From Cranoglanis bouderius (lineage: Eukaryota > Chordata > Actinopteri > Siluriformes > Cranoglanididae), in NCBI GenBank assembly GCA_023630585.1, contig CM042548.1:8253027-8317026 (forward strand): a stretch of DNA of 64,000 nt, written 5' to 3'. The notes below the pieces were generated by a model. It was not told the DNA's origin. It saw only the letters and a list, made by a program, of their open reading frames with translations, and ran no database searches. Shown one piece after another: positions 44,480 to 57,800 of this stretch (the first letter of the stretch is position 1; every line of letters begins with the position of its first letter). The position numbers and the translations under genes were made by a program.

Positions 44480-45574
44480 TTTATACCTTTAAAGCAAAAA
44501 AAAATGAAGTAACTTTACCAACATGTTAATTATTGCAAGGCAAACATGCTAACCACTAAGCCACTGTGCCCCCTACTGAAATAATATTTGACCAAATTGT
44601 GAATTAGAACCTTATAATACAGAGGTTACAAAAGAGCAAAATGTTCTTTATCTATGGAACAAATCATCTACAAAGCTATTACTGGTAAACTCAATTGTTT
44701 TTTTTTATCTTTACTTTGAGTACTATGATTGAACTTAAGTGTATGCAATGAACTGAGAACATGTTCTGAAAATAACTTACATTGCATTTAATAAGTATGA
44801 AACTGGAGAGAAATTAAGATCTTATAACACACCTCCATTAAAAACATTAGAGGACCACAGTGGATAATTTGCTTTACTGCATAGACATTTGAAGCTCCAT
44901 GTCTCTCAGCAGCAAGAATCTATTTTCTCCACCTTGGAGAATCATAACCATGTGAGCCTTGAAAAATTCAGACATAAAACTGAACACAGTGGCAGTTACA
45001 ACCATAAATATGTAGAGATATTTACTGAAAAAATAATAAATCAAGCATTCCAGCTCTGCCCTTTAACTTTGTGCCATCAACAGGTCCACAGAGCTGAATA
45101 ACTCTGTTCAATCCCAAGAGTGCAAACATAATCGAAAAAATGGTCAATATACTGTATATTCCTGTAATGACCTCACTGCAAATAGGGCCTTGCTTTATGA
45201 AATATTGAAAGCTTTCATAACTTGCTTTTTTAAACTTATAGCAATTACTGTTACTTAGTTTAATAATTGACATCCACTACAGAATAATTATCTTAACGTT
45301 ATAATGTGCACTGATTTGCATTACGTTCATGTCCTTACTTACTGTTTGTCATCATTTGGATTTTTCCTTTTGGTTTAATGTTGTTTAATGTGTATTCCAT
45401 GTGCTTCTTTTTGTAGTTACTCAAATGTCAAAGCAAAAAGCCAAAGCAAAAGCCATCGTCTAGGCTGCCATCTGTCTCCCATGGAGCAGCTTACAGTAGT
45501 TTGGATGAGATAGCTGGTCTTGTCACATTCAGCGAAAGGCAGCAGTGCTCGTATTTCAAGACCGATACATCACT
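44480..45574. other. Sequence 3' of the unnamed repeat-protein gene
   Basis: Non-coding. ATTAAA on the minus strand at 45374-45379 is a possible polyadenylation signal about 200 bases past the gene's stop codon. A SINE-like scrap lies at 44537-44575. Confidence 0.4.
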
Positions 45575-48500
45575 TCACTCTGGCGCAACGTCCTGGCCTT
45601 CTGCTCCATGTTTAATTGGCGGCTCACTGTCACTTGGGCTGACCTCCAGGTTCTTATCTCTCAGCAGGCTTTCTACTTTCCTGAACACTGAACTTTCTTT
45701 GTGCTTCTCTAGCAGCCTGGCCACCTCCTGTCAGAAATATACACCATATTAATCATTCTGTAAATTCACAACCTGCTTCCAGGTGACACTTCACCTCTCA
45801 AGTGATTGTCCCAGCTTTGAGCATAGTGCCTTACATCCAGGACAGGTTATAATTAATTGGCTTACATTCAGGTTCTCAGACACAGTTCCTGGGTCACATT
45901 TCTGCACTCTCTCGAGCACAAGTCTATTAAGGGCTGAGTCAGTGCTTTGCTTCTTTCCTTCAGCCGAATCAGGCTCCAATCTTGCATGAAACAACTCACT
46001 TAGACACACTTGTAGGACCTGGAGCATAAAAAAAGCAAAGGGAGAAGTTCAACCGAAACCCCAAAATGCTATGAAATGAAATGGTTCATGTGTGTATGGG
46101 CCTGGCTTGTACCTTAAAGAAAGCCCTTTGGAAAGCAACAGTTGTGTCAACACTAAGTTGGCCGGTGGATATGTGAGCAGCACAGTGCATAAGCAGCAGA
46201 GAGAAACCTCCTACGGACTGCAGCCTCTGCTGTCGCACGTACAGAGTGTTATCCAGCTCCTACTGACAGAGTCAATGCTTGGGAACTATTCAGATATTCA
46301 TTTTTTCATAATCTTTCATAATGTTGACATACATCAACACAGTTAGAAGTGGTAGTGGTGCTGTGACTTCAGCATCAACATGTCTTCATTCTTATTGATC
46401 ACAAAAACACCAGGTTGCTTGAGCAGTGCCAGCATTAACAATAGATCTCACCTCCTCTGCCTTATGTGTTGCCTTTTAAGGAAGAAGAGGCACAGCTGAG
46501 ACCTTTAAAAGTGTTTCTAGATCTATAATCATACAAGTTCAGTGATAGGAAATAATGCCATTTCCATGTTTATAGGGATTTTGGCTGGTTTCTTTATTTC
46601 AGGCTTTTGTTCCACCCTGAACTTGGCTCCTCCCCTGCCAAAATTTGCTAAGCCTCGCCATTTTTCCTTAAAAGGCTACTCACAAGGCATATGTAGTTTT
46701 AAAAGTAAAGGTGGGGTCAGTTGAAGGGAAGGAAAATGGTTGTCAACGTTTTCTTAGCAAGTAATTAGGGGTAGATTATTCTGTGTCCAGATTCAACGGA
46801 TATAGAAAGTCTACACATCCCTGTTAAAATGGCAAGTTTTTGTGATGCAAAAAACTAAACCAAGATAAATCATGTCAGAACTTTTTTCACCCTCAATGTG
46901 AATGTATAAAAAATGAAGTGAAAAACAATCAGAAATGTTTTAGGGAAAAATAGGAAAAATAAAAAACTAACAATAACCTAGTTACATAAGTCTGCACACC
47001 CCTAAACTAATACTTATTACACCACTCAGTCTTTTTGGGTAAGAGCCTATCAGCATAGCACATCTTGACTTGGCAATATTTTCCCACTCTTTCTTGCAAA
47101 AACATTCTAGATCCATCAAATTGTGAGGGCATCTCCTGTGCACAGCCCGCTTCAGGTCAGCCCACAGATTTTTAGTTGGATTCAGGTCTGGACTCTGGCT
47201 AGGCCATTCAAAAACATTGATTATCTTTTGGTTAAGCCATTCCTTTGTTGATTACCAGCAGACACCTGAAAGTTTTTGCACTTACAGATTCCTGACTGGT
47301 ATTTGTAGCTATTCATTATTACCTCCACCTTGATTAAAGCCCCAGTTCAGGCTGAAGGTATGGTGTTCTTTTATTGATACCAAACATACTTTTTGGAATT
47401 ATGGAATTATTATTCATTTTGGAATTGGTCTCATCAGACCATAACACAGTTTGCCACATGGTTTGGGATGATTTACTTGGGCTTGGATTTTTTTCGTGAG
47501 AAAGGGCGTCCGTCTAGCCACCCTACCCCATAGCCCAGACATATGAAGAATACAAGAGATTGTTGTCACATGCAGAAAGTAATCAGTACTTGTCAGATCT
47601 TCCTGCAGCTCCTTTAATGTTTCCATTGGTCTCTTGGCAGCCTCCCTGGTAAGTTTTTGTCTCGTACTTTTGTAAATTTTGGAGGGAGATCCTGTTCTTG
47701 GTAAGGTCACTGTGGTGCTCCATTTTCTCCATTTGTTGATGACGGCCTGTACAGTGTTACATAGTACATCTAATGTTTTGGAAATTCTTTTATACCCCTC
47801 TCCTGATTGATACATTTCAACAAGTGAGATACCATACATGCTTTGTAAGCTCTATGCGGATCATGGCTTCAGCAGTCAGATGAAACCAAGAAGTCAAGAA
47901 AATCTTACAGAAACAGCTGGTTTTTATTTGGGGTTAATCAGAATAATTTCATTGATGACAGCTGTATGATAACTACTTTTGAACATGAGACTGAATGTGA
48001 TTGGTTCATTCTGTATAATGTGCACGCGTATGCAACCTTGTGTTGTAATTTCACATTGAGGGCGGAAAAAGTTCTGTCATGATTTTTCTTGGTTTAATTT
48101 TTTTCATCACGAAAACTTGCCATTTTTTCACACAGGGGTGTGTAGACTTTTTATATCCACTGTACAGTAATTAATAAAGTGGAGGGCGTTGTGAGTGAGC
48201 AGTCACATAGGTGTTTGCCAGCATACTTGCATGTACCATGAACATGTCCACAAAACGAAAGTATTGCATATCACTGCAGAATGAATAGTGGTGTAGCTAT
48301 TTATTTATTACTTACTAACACTTATTATTTATTACTAATTTGTTCTCAAATTAAAGAATTGTACTTACAGAAAAGCTGTTTATGAATGATGGCTGGTTTT
48401 AAATTCTTTACAGAGTAAACTAAAGCCTGCTTTAGTGTTGTTAAAATGGGATGCATCATTTTAATCGTATTCAAATTATCATATAACTGGGTTGTAAAGT

Positions 48501-49336
48501 GATTTAACCTAAAATATAACCAAGACAGAGGAATGCATTTAGAATTGGTACCAGTATGTTAAATTGCACTTTGATTTCAAAGGTTGATAGTTTCCTGGTC
48601 AACTATTGACCTGAAGCATCGTAAATAACATGGAATGACATGCGTCATGATACAGAGACATGAATGTGTTTGAACACAGAGGTATAAGTAGTATACAGTA
48701 AGTCTCAGTAGACGACTATGAAGACTATTATAAACTATTTCTTTAACATTATAGATAATATTATAGAGGTTATGATTTTGCACTACTGATGAGAATATTG
48801 AAAGTTCAAATCCTAGAACTGTCAACCTGAGACCGCAGGATGCTGGGCAAGCCTCTCCAGATTCTGCTGTATAATGGCTGACCCTGTTCTCTGACCCCAA
48901 CTTCCTTCCAAAGTTGGAATATACAAAAAGCAATTCCCTGCTAGAAATTACAAATGGATCGAAGCATCAACATAAATTACATTATGTTAATTGAAACCCT
49001 TGTTTGATATATACTTAAAGCAGCATTTTTTTTTGGTTTGTTTTTTAAATAAAACATGCAGTTTTTCCCCTGTGTTGTCCTCTATCTTCAAGACAATGTT
49101 TGATATTACCACATGCTTACTTTGGCCACAAATACCTGATAATAAAAGGAATTACGGAAGGCATTGCAGTGGTAGTTATTTGTAGGAAGACTTGAGGCGA
49201 GGTGTAATTTCACTGCTGGTGCCTGGAAAGTACAAACCCAAGCATAACTAATCTGAGTTACTTTCCAATACATCAACCATTCCATTATGTCATTGTTCAG
49301 TGGTTGTAAAATATTAATAATAATAAATCAAAATGA

Positions 49337-49410
<74 letters not shown>

Positions 49411-51287
49411 GACAGAAATAAGGAGATTCAAACCACTCTGTGTGTGTGTAGCAGTTGGAGAAGAAGCTGGCCGTGCTGGTAGATCAGAAACTCCCGGGGA
49501 TTAAGAGTGTCAGCACCGACTTTGACGAGCTCTCCCTCACAATCCCATTGCGCATCCAAGAAATCAATAAAGGGGCATCCTGAGCCTGTAGCACAAAAAC
49601 ACCACGCTCATGCCCTCCATTCACAATTAAGAGACTAACTAAAATGAACTACAAACTACAGCAAATGGTTTGTACTTCTTTCACAAAGTGGCCAAAATAG
49701 ATTTAGCGAGAGACCTGCATGCTCACCGCTAAGCAGGCCTGCGTTCTTTGCTTGGTCTCTGAGCCGCTGTTCCACATCTTGGATAAGCCGGAAGAGTGGC
49801 GAGATCTCCAGCAAACTGGCCCAGTCCTCACCTGGATGGTGTAGTAGAGCACATGGCAATAATAATCATTAAACGTTTTTTTTTGTTTGTTTGTTTGTTT
49901 GTTTTACAGTATCTTTAACACATCTAATCTCTTTGACTTTGACAGCTGTTGAATCATCTTGAGCCTTAACCCTTCCTCACAGTACACTGGCATTCCATTC
50001 TGCTGGTGAACATTTTCAATCAGTATAGACAAATGAGTTATTTTGTGGGTGCAAGTCTGTTATAAGATTAGTCAGGACACTGTTGGGTTTCTGTGTGTAG
50101 AGTATCATGACTCTGTGTTTAGCTGCTGGTGAGCAGGGTGATAGGAAAGGAGAGGCGTGTGAGTAAAGTTTTGATAGTAAAGCACCATATACACCTGCCA
50201 CATTCAAATTATAACATTTAAACCTAGTAGGCTAGGTACAAATAAGAAAAACATATGTAAAACTGCTGGAATCTTAAAGCCCTGTGTGTCTGCTTTCATA
50301 TGAGCCATTAACCATTATTATAGACTGTGACATCACAAATAAATCCAATGCTGAACACAGGCACCCCAAAAACAGGCGGAAATTCAATTTCTTGGCCTCT
50401 GGTAAAAAGAGTTAATTACTATCTGAAGTTGATTCTTACTACCCCCTAGTGATTCAAATATGAAAGGACACTTTTAGTTTCTAGAAATGCAAATTGTCTT
50501 ACCTGACAGTTTGGGGACTGTCATGTGCTGGGGAAATGTTGTCTCCTTGAGATTTTGGGCATCTGATTGGCCACAAAGTTGAGACTGTTAGCTGAAGTGC
50601 TCAGCAACAGTCAGAATATTAGCTTAGCCTGAATAATAGCCTTACCCTGGCTTTGAGTGGGGCTTACATCCTGTTCTCTGTGTGCAGGTGATGTACTGGA
50701 CAATACACCCTTTAAGCCATTCAGCTCACTCACAGATGAAGCCTTTTCATGATCTTTCAGGGATTGAGTGGAAACTGCTGCACAGCAAGACTGATTGGCA
50801 TCTGTGCATCAAAAAGCACATTAATATCACAATGGGCAGTCAGAATACAACACCATACAGAGCAAACATGAGGAAAATATAAAAACTGCCATTCTGACCA
50901 GTGAGATTAACTCATTCATACTTTTAATTAATACCTTTAGCTACAGGGACTGACACAGTCCATGCTCTAGAGCTTGTGTCCCTGTCAAACGCCTGCTTCG
51001 TTGGCAGGTCTGCAAAAGAAACAGTAAAGACTACTAAAGAATGAAGGACACACTCATTTCCATTTCTAAGTCAATGAAATGAATGAGCGTGTTGTACCGG
51101 AGCTCTGCTGGCTCTGGGCGCTGATGAAGAGACTGGAAAGTTTGCCATCCTCCAGCAGATGAATGAGGCGCTCCAAGTGAGGGAGGATTTTGTGCTGAGT
51201 CAGAGCCATTGCTTTCAGAGGGTTTTTTCTGCCTCTGGGCTGCACCATACAATAATCCCTATACGAGAATGAGCCTGATAATATGGC
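45575..51287 (-). CDS. Unnamed gene, exons 12-20: C-terminal part
   Basis: Residues about 668-1062. Includes LPHLERLIHLLEDGKLSSLF, a polar Ser-rich stretch (exons 13-15), WASLLEISPLFRLIQDVEQRL, the distinctive CPFIDFLDAQWDCEGELVKV followed by TLNPREFLIYQHGQLLLQL, then VGGFSLLLMHCAAHISTGQL and a helical C-terminus ending DVAPE before TGA. Exon 17's donor is AGA|GTGGTT beside a CA run, weak but the only one giving the phase needed by exon 18. Confidence 0.72.
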
Positions 51288-54200
51288 CTATTGAGAGGAG
51301 AAAAGCATGCTTATAGAACTTTAGTGCTATTCGTAAGGCGGCTCCAGCTCATCCATATAATATGCTGATGTGTGAAATCCTCTTAAAGTGCATTTAGCCT
51401 TGACCGAGCTCAATACGAGTCCAGTGTGCCGTGTTTAACATGCTGGCTTAAGGTGTGTGTTACCTCTGCAGTATCAGCACGGAGCTGGCTGAGCTCGCAG
51501 GCCCAGTGCAGTGAAGAAAGAGCAACGTCCAGCTCGGTGTGTCTCTGATTTAACTGCTCCCACAGTTCCTTCTGCCATGCCTTTTCATCCTATAGCACCA
51601 GAACATCATTCCACCGAGTATGCAAGAGGATTAGTGAAACCCATGCTCACTACAGTACACTGACTTGCTTTACGGCTAATCAGCAATGTTAAGAAGGCTG
51701 GGAAAGCTTACATTAAACTGCTTGTTATGGTTTAGCACAGGTCTCTTGAATAATCAGTGAAACTAGTGGAATCTAGAGAATGTAGATGTAGATGAATGAG
51801 TGTGTTTCTTTTAACAAAGCGCATAAACACTAGACACGATTAAGTGAGAGTTACTTCCTTTTCCCTTCCATGCACAATGTAAACCACAGGTGGTAGCTAA
51901 AATTTTTCTTTTTGCTCGATAGTGTAGTATTTTGGACTTTTTGACAAATGGTAATTGTCATCGTTACCACTTGAACAGTGTCCATAAATGTTAAGAAATT
52001 CATTGTACTGTACACACGATTACAAAAGTTTGCATACCTTTACTTGTTCAAATGATGAACCCAACAAGAGAGTTAAAATGAGAATTAGAGAAAAGTGACA
52101 AATCACAGTTAAAACTGGTCATTCTACTTCCTTTCATTCTGGACAGTAAGGACAATTTCCTTCAGAACTAGGGTAGTATTCCCATTTGCTTGTTTCCTTG
52201 CCAAGGCCCAACAGTCATCACATTGTGACCATGACCTCATACAGTGGGGGAAAAAAGTATTTGATCCCCTGCTGATTTTGTACGTTTGCCCACTGACAAA
52301 GAAATGATCAGTCTATAATTTTAATGGTAGGTGTATTTTAACAGTGAGAGACAGAATAACAACAAAAAAATCCAGAAAAACGCATTTCAAAAAAGTTATA
52401 AATTGATTTGCATATAAACCCATACAATCTTATGTGCTTCCCCTTGGCCAGTGACACCAAACTAGCCTGTTAGATAGCCAAAACGTTTATATTTATATTT
52501 TATCGGTCTGGTAGTCCTGCAAACAGTGATAACGTAATAAATCCAACTTTTTGTCCAATTTTCACATTTTTTAAACGCAATTAGCCCTGAAATGCAAGGG
52601 AAAAAATGCTAAAGTCTATTAAGAATCTGGGCTCAGCCCAGGATGTTTAACAGTCCAGCTAACATGTGGCCTATTTTTTGTGTCTCCGTAGTGGGTGCTG
52701 GGATGCAGCGTAACATTTATGAATTCATGAATCCGTAATTTGTTGTGAATTGTTGAACTTTCCCAACATCTTGGGAGAGCGCAGAATGGCAAACTGTTTG
52801 TTCTACCACACCCTGATGGAGTTGGATGATGGACAGGGATCAATGCCCAAATTGCCTGAGACTGAAAAACCTTTGACAAGCAATTATAGAGCCTTGCCCT
52901 AAACGCAACATGATGCTGATTGCAATCCGTGAACCTCAAAGGCTACGTGAACATCAGTCACAGCTGCTGATCCCTCTAGGAAGAAAACCATAAGCTGTCG
53001 TTTTACAACATCGGAACGAAGAGGAGCCATCAGCAGGCATGAGACAAACATACGAGCCGTTAGCACAACCCAACGAAATGTGTAGAAAAGTGTAGAATTC
53101 AGAAGAGCTTAGTACAGCTGCCTCACATACAGACAGGCCTTGATGTATTCTCAGTAGCTGCTTCTCATTTTCTAAACGTGAATAATGAGCCCACCTTGCC
53201 GGAGAGTGCTGACAAAAACCGCCATCTGAGTGTTCTGTTGATCAGAAGCACAGCTCAGCAAAAGCAAATGCTCTGCAGGCTGATATTAATGCCACGCTAC
53301 TGAAACCGAAACTGGATCTTCTACAGATGACTGAATGCCTAACCCATTTCTTGGTATAGTCACTCAAGCTATCCCACAAAGTATCGTCTTCATTAAAGAG
53401 CATTTATACACATTCACAAGTGCATTGAAGCATGAGAAAAGGCCACATATATTGGCTGCAGTGGTGAGTGTAGAAACACTAAGGTTATCTACATAGACAC
53501 CAATGGTCTCACTAGTCACACAGGATGATGAAACCCTGCAGGTAAATCTGTGCAGCATGCATTCAAATATAAAGGAGCTGACACGGTTAGTGAATGACGC
53601 TAAGGTGGATGCTCTGTTGAATTTTCAGATCTATTTATATTAATTCTCATTGTAATGTGTTATTGTTTCTATAGTAACAGCTCACTCACAAGGAGTTAGA
53701 CGTATGACAAAAAGGATATTAAATGGATATTAAACAAAGCAAAACGTCTAATCATTGATATGACGTTTTTCGGTTAGGAGATGTTTATTTAACATTGATG
53801 GAAGGAGTCCTGGGTGTCAGTGCTTTGTAACGGTCAACAAGTTTTCTTCTATGGGATAGTCTTCAGGACAAAGGACTTTACGCTTTCCAGTTTGTCTTAT
53901 TAATATCAAGAGAGAAAAAGTCTGGTGAGGGAACGACTATTTGTAGGTGTTATAATGTAAGTGACTTGTCTTGCGGATGTTCCTTAATTTTAAACATATG
54001 TATAAATGGTTCAAAAGCATGACGTAAAATAAAATTAGGAATCATTGGGAAATCACTGTAGTATAAGAGAAATAAAACATTTTGGGACATGTTGTTAGAT
54101 CAGAAACCACCCTCTCATATCACACCACCCCGGCATGGATTATTTGTCTATAACAGCACGCCCTGTTGTGTTTTATTCCTTACACATGCTCCGACTGCAT

Positions 54201-54788
54201 GCAAGTGGAAAGTGTTCTTACTATAATGTGAAACACTTGGTATAAATTCCTTATATTGTACTGTTTTTTAAACTAAAAGCATCTCTTCTGAGACTACCCT
54301 AAATTTACATAGGACACTGCATTATCCGTGCAATGAGGACAGATAGATGGTTTGCTGCTAGAAGTGCATAAACTACTCAAAATGTTTCTTGAAGGTACAG
54401 AACGTCTCTGACTTCCAAGCAAAACAATGATCCCGGAGAGGCACCCGGACCTGGTGCTAAGCAGTTTGTGCAAAATGCCATATGAACGTATGGAAAATGC
54501 ACATATAAAGTGTCTTTTACTTAAAACAGATTTTATGCTGGACATCACTACAGCAAGATGAGACGGTGAATTGCTTGCATTTGTGTCTGTGTTGGGAATC
54601 TTCATAGTAAAATGTGTATGAGCAAAAGAGATTTGAGCGCTGAAACTGACCGGTTGCTCATCACCCAGATGTTGGGACCGATCTTGCTCCCACTGCTGCC
54701 TTGCCATAAACACACTCACTCTATTCAACACTGCGGTCAGTTCAGCATGCCAGTGACGCTGCTGCTTCCACTCTTCTTCATCACCTGT

Positions 54789-54825
<37 letters not shown>

Positions 54826-57800
54826 GACACCTAATCTGTGGGATTCATTCTCTGTTGTAAACCCATCAGTACCACAGCCTTTCGATAATGTGTGTACACG
54901 TCACCTCCAGTAAGAGCGAGTAGGATGTGTCCAGGCAGCAGGAGAGGCAGCTCCGAGTTCACAATGTTTCTTCTCTGAGCCTCTTTATAGTCGGCCTCCT
55001 GAAGCTCGGCTGCTGCCTCCCTTATTTGCTTCTCTGTGTCTGTCCACACAAGCTAACACACACACACACATACACCATAATTAAGGTCTTTCCGCTCACA
55101 TTTAGCACCATCCCTTATCTATCAAGCCTGCAGTGAGCCTCACATGATCTGACTCCTCCTGTAATGCTTTGTAAAGGCAGTTCCGCAGAGCTCTGTCTAA
55201 ATCTGCCACCAGTTCTTCCTCCTTTACTCTCTGCTGTCTCCAGAACTGGGCCCTCATGCTGCACTCCTTCTGTAAGGCCTCCGCCTGCACCGAACACACA
55301 CATACACACACTTGCAGTGCTCACAGCCTTTTAGAAACATTCAGATATTTAACCAAATTTGCTCACCAGCACAATGTCTGGAGTTTCTCTTATGGTCAGG
55401 CACTGGGACACGGTCACTGGGACTACGGTCCTTTTCCACAGGTCTAGCCGAGCTCCTACCACCGGAGCCACGACCCCTGTCACAGGGTCTACAGTCTGTG
55501 CCCCAAAGCGTATAGGAACCAACCCTGGACACATTAGTGTTCATGATGAGAAAGCAGGTCATATCATTCTATCTATAGACCCGAGTGAGACACACCACTC
55601 TGACATTAACCGTGCCTCCTGGTTGCAAAAACATCTATGGTCATTTTTTAAGAGCAAGCCATTTTTTTGCCTAATATAAGTCATGTCCAATTCCCACCCA
55701 TCAGGCATCACGTGAAGCCAGCTGACCACATCTTTTTCTAACTGCTGCTCACACAATGGAGAAAAGCGCTGTCCGCCCCCTCCTGCATACATGAGCTCAG
55801 AATTGGTTTTCTAAAATGCATTATACCATTGGGGGCCACAATCATAATCATGTTCCTAAGCACAATTTTTACTGTATACTATCGAAACAGAAGAACAGTA
55901 CAGATAATTAGAATGGATAAATGGTCTTTACAGCTCCCATTTTATCTCAGTTAAGTAGCTAACAATTAGTGAGCCTTGTTTGCTAGGTTAGAATTTAACA
56001 AGCTTTGCTTGCTAGATAGCTACCATGCCTAATTTATATTGCTTTAACAAACCCACAAAGCTCACCTAAACATCTACGTCAAGAAGCTATGTAGATTAGG
56101 TTCTTTCTGAAAAGTTGCCTGTAATGGACACATTTAGCTAGCTAACTTTGTTCAGCTAACAAATGAGTTTATGGCATCTGGCTGGGATGCCCTTAGCTTT
56201 CACTGCCACGACGTCTGTGATGTAGTAATCGTAAAACTTGCCATCAATTTCTTTGTAGTATAAACACTCACAGTTTCTAGAAGATATGTATATACTGCAT
56301 GTCCAGCCATTGCAGGCTAGCACTCCCTGTCTTTTGGGAGTAATCCATAATAATAAGTGAATAACATTCTTCAGTCAGATTATAAACAAGTAGTGTCAGG
56401 TGGCTAGGCTACTCAGGTATTTTTGCAACCAGGTTGTGTGCGCTTCTCTTTGCGTTTACAAACACTACAGGGGTGTAATATGCAAAACTGGAAAACTATG
56501 CCTGACCCTTGCCATCTGCATCTTCCATTGTTCCAGCAAGAGGCACCATACACCCTGACATCCAATCCAGCGACACACCGAGAACAGGGACTGATAAGCC
56601 AGAACCTCCAGGGTCCGGATATTCCAGTCCTGGCAGAGCGGGCAGGGACAGCTCAATGCCGGGCAGACTGATCTCACCTACAGGAGCATACACATACACA
56701 CACACACACACACGTCTGCTAAAGAAAAAAATAATTAAAATTTAAGTGACAGAATAAAAAATTTACCTGCTAGAAAAAAAAGTTAGACCAGCCAAAAAGC
56801 AACCAGCATGATCATGCTAGCTAGGAAAACACAACCAGCTTTACCAGTGAAATTTCGCTAATAACCCAGGTCCCTGGTTAGAATTTTATTATTATTTAAT
56901 TAGAAAAAGAATAATTGATATGCAAACATCATCTGTCAGTGAAACAGAATCACAACAACAATGGGGTCATTCCTATGTTCCCAGGGTCCTATGTTCCCCA
57001 GTTCAATATTCTGTTAACACACATTAAATAAACTTTTCCAAAGGTTTTATGCTGTCAGGACTCATTTTCCCAGGGCCCTATTAACTTTATTACCTTTTAA
57101 CTTTAAACACCAAAGACACATTTAAATGAATAACAAGGTCCATTAGTTTAAAATCCATCCTCCATCCACACTTGAAATTTATGAAAGTTATAAACTTGGA
57201 AAATGAACTGAGTTGCACACGCTGAACCCTCATTTGTGCTGCTCTAAAAGTAGCTGTTAGTCTATATTCATACAGTTCAACTCCATGCATAAACAATAGT
57301 GAAATGTATACACTAAACTGAAGAAATGCCATACTGTAGCCTATAAAACACAGTAAACTGTCACAAAAGGAACAAAATGTTAAGTATGAACATGTCTCAG
57401 CTCTCACTTATGCTGAAGCCTAACTCCAGCTTTAAATCACCATGTGCTCATTATGCACATTATGCTCCTATGTTCAATCTGGGGAACATAGGACCCTGGG
57501 AACATAGATCCGCTCCCACAATAACAATGGCGGTCATTAGTGCCATGAGCACAAAATAAACTGGCAATGCCAAACATGCTGGTGTATGTGCTTATGATTT
57601 TGTGAAATAGCATGTGAACGCAGCACATGGGTGAAACTTAACTAGCTAGAGAGTCAGGCTTGTTAAATGTCTCCACATTAACTGCCTAACTAACTAGTTC
57701 TAGCCCTCATAAGGGTACATGATGGCTAGCTAGCTAAGTTTTGTCAAAATTCCTTATTTTTCATAACTGTCAGCAATAGCAAATTACACAAGTTCATAAA

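Noticed and set aside
46092..46346. Plus-strand frame of 84 residues
   Set aside because: Antisense shadow of exon 18 of the unnamed gene (46113-46259), which has matching phase and splice sites.
54612..54860. Plus-strand open frame with His/Thr repeat
   Set aside because: Antisense shadow of exon 10 of the unnamed gene plus the CA repeat.
55341..55562. Alternative minus frame of exon 7 reading VSRVGSYTLWGTDC
   Set aside because: Open, but it loses the DPxTG repeat and cannot reach the helical exon 8 frame in phase.
55359..55679. Plus-strand frame of 106 residues rich in Thr/Pro
   Set aside because: Antisense to exon 7 of the unnamed gene; the minus frame has matched splice sites and the DPVTG repeat.
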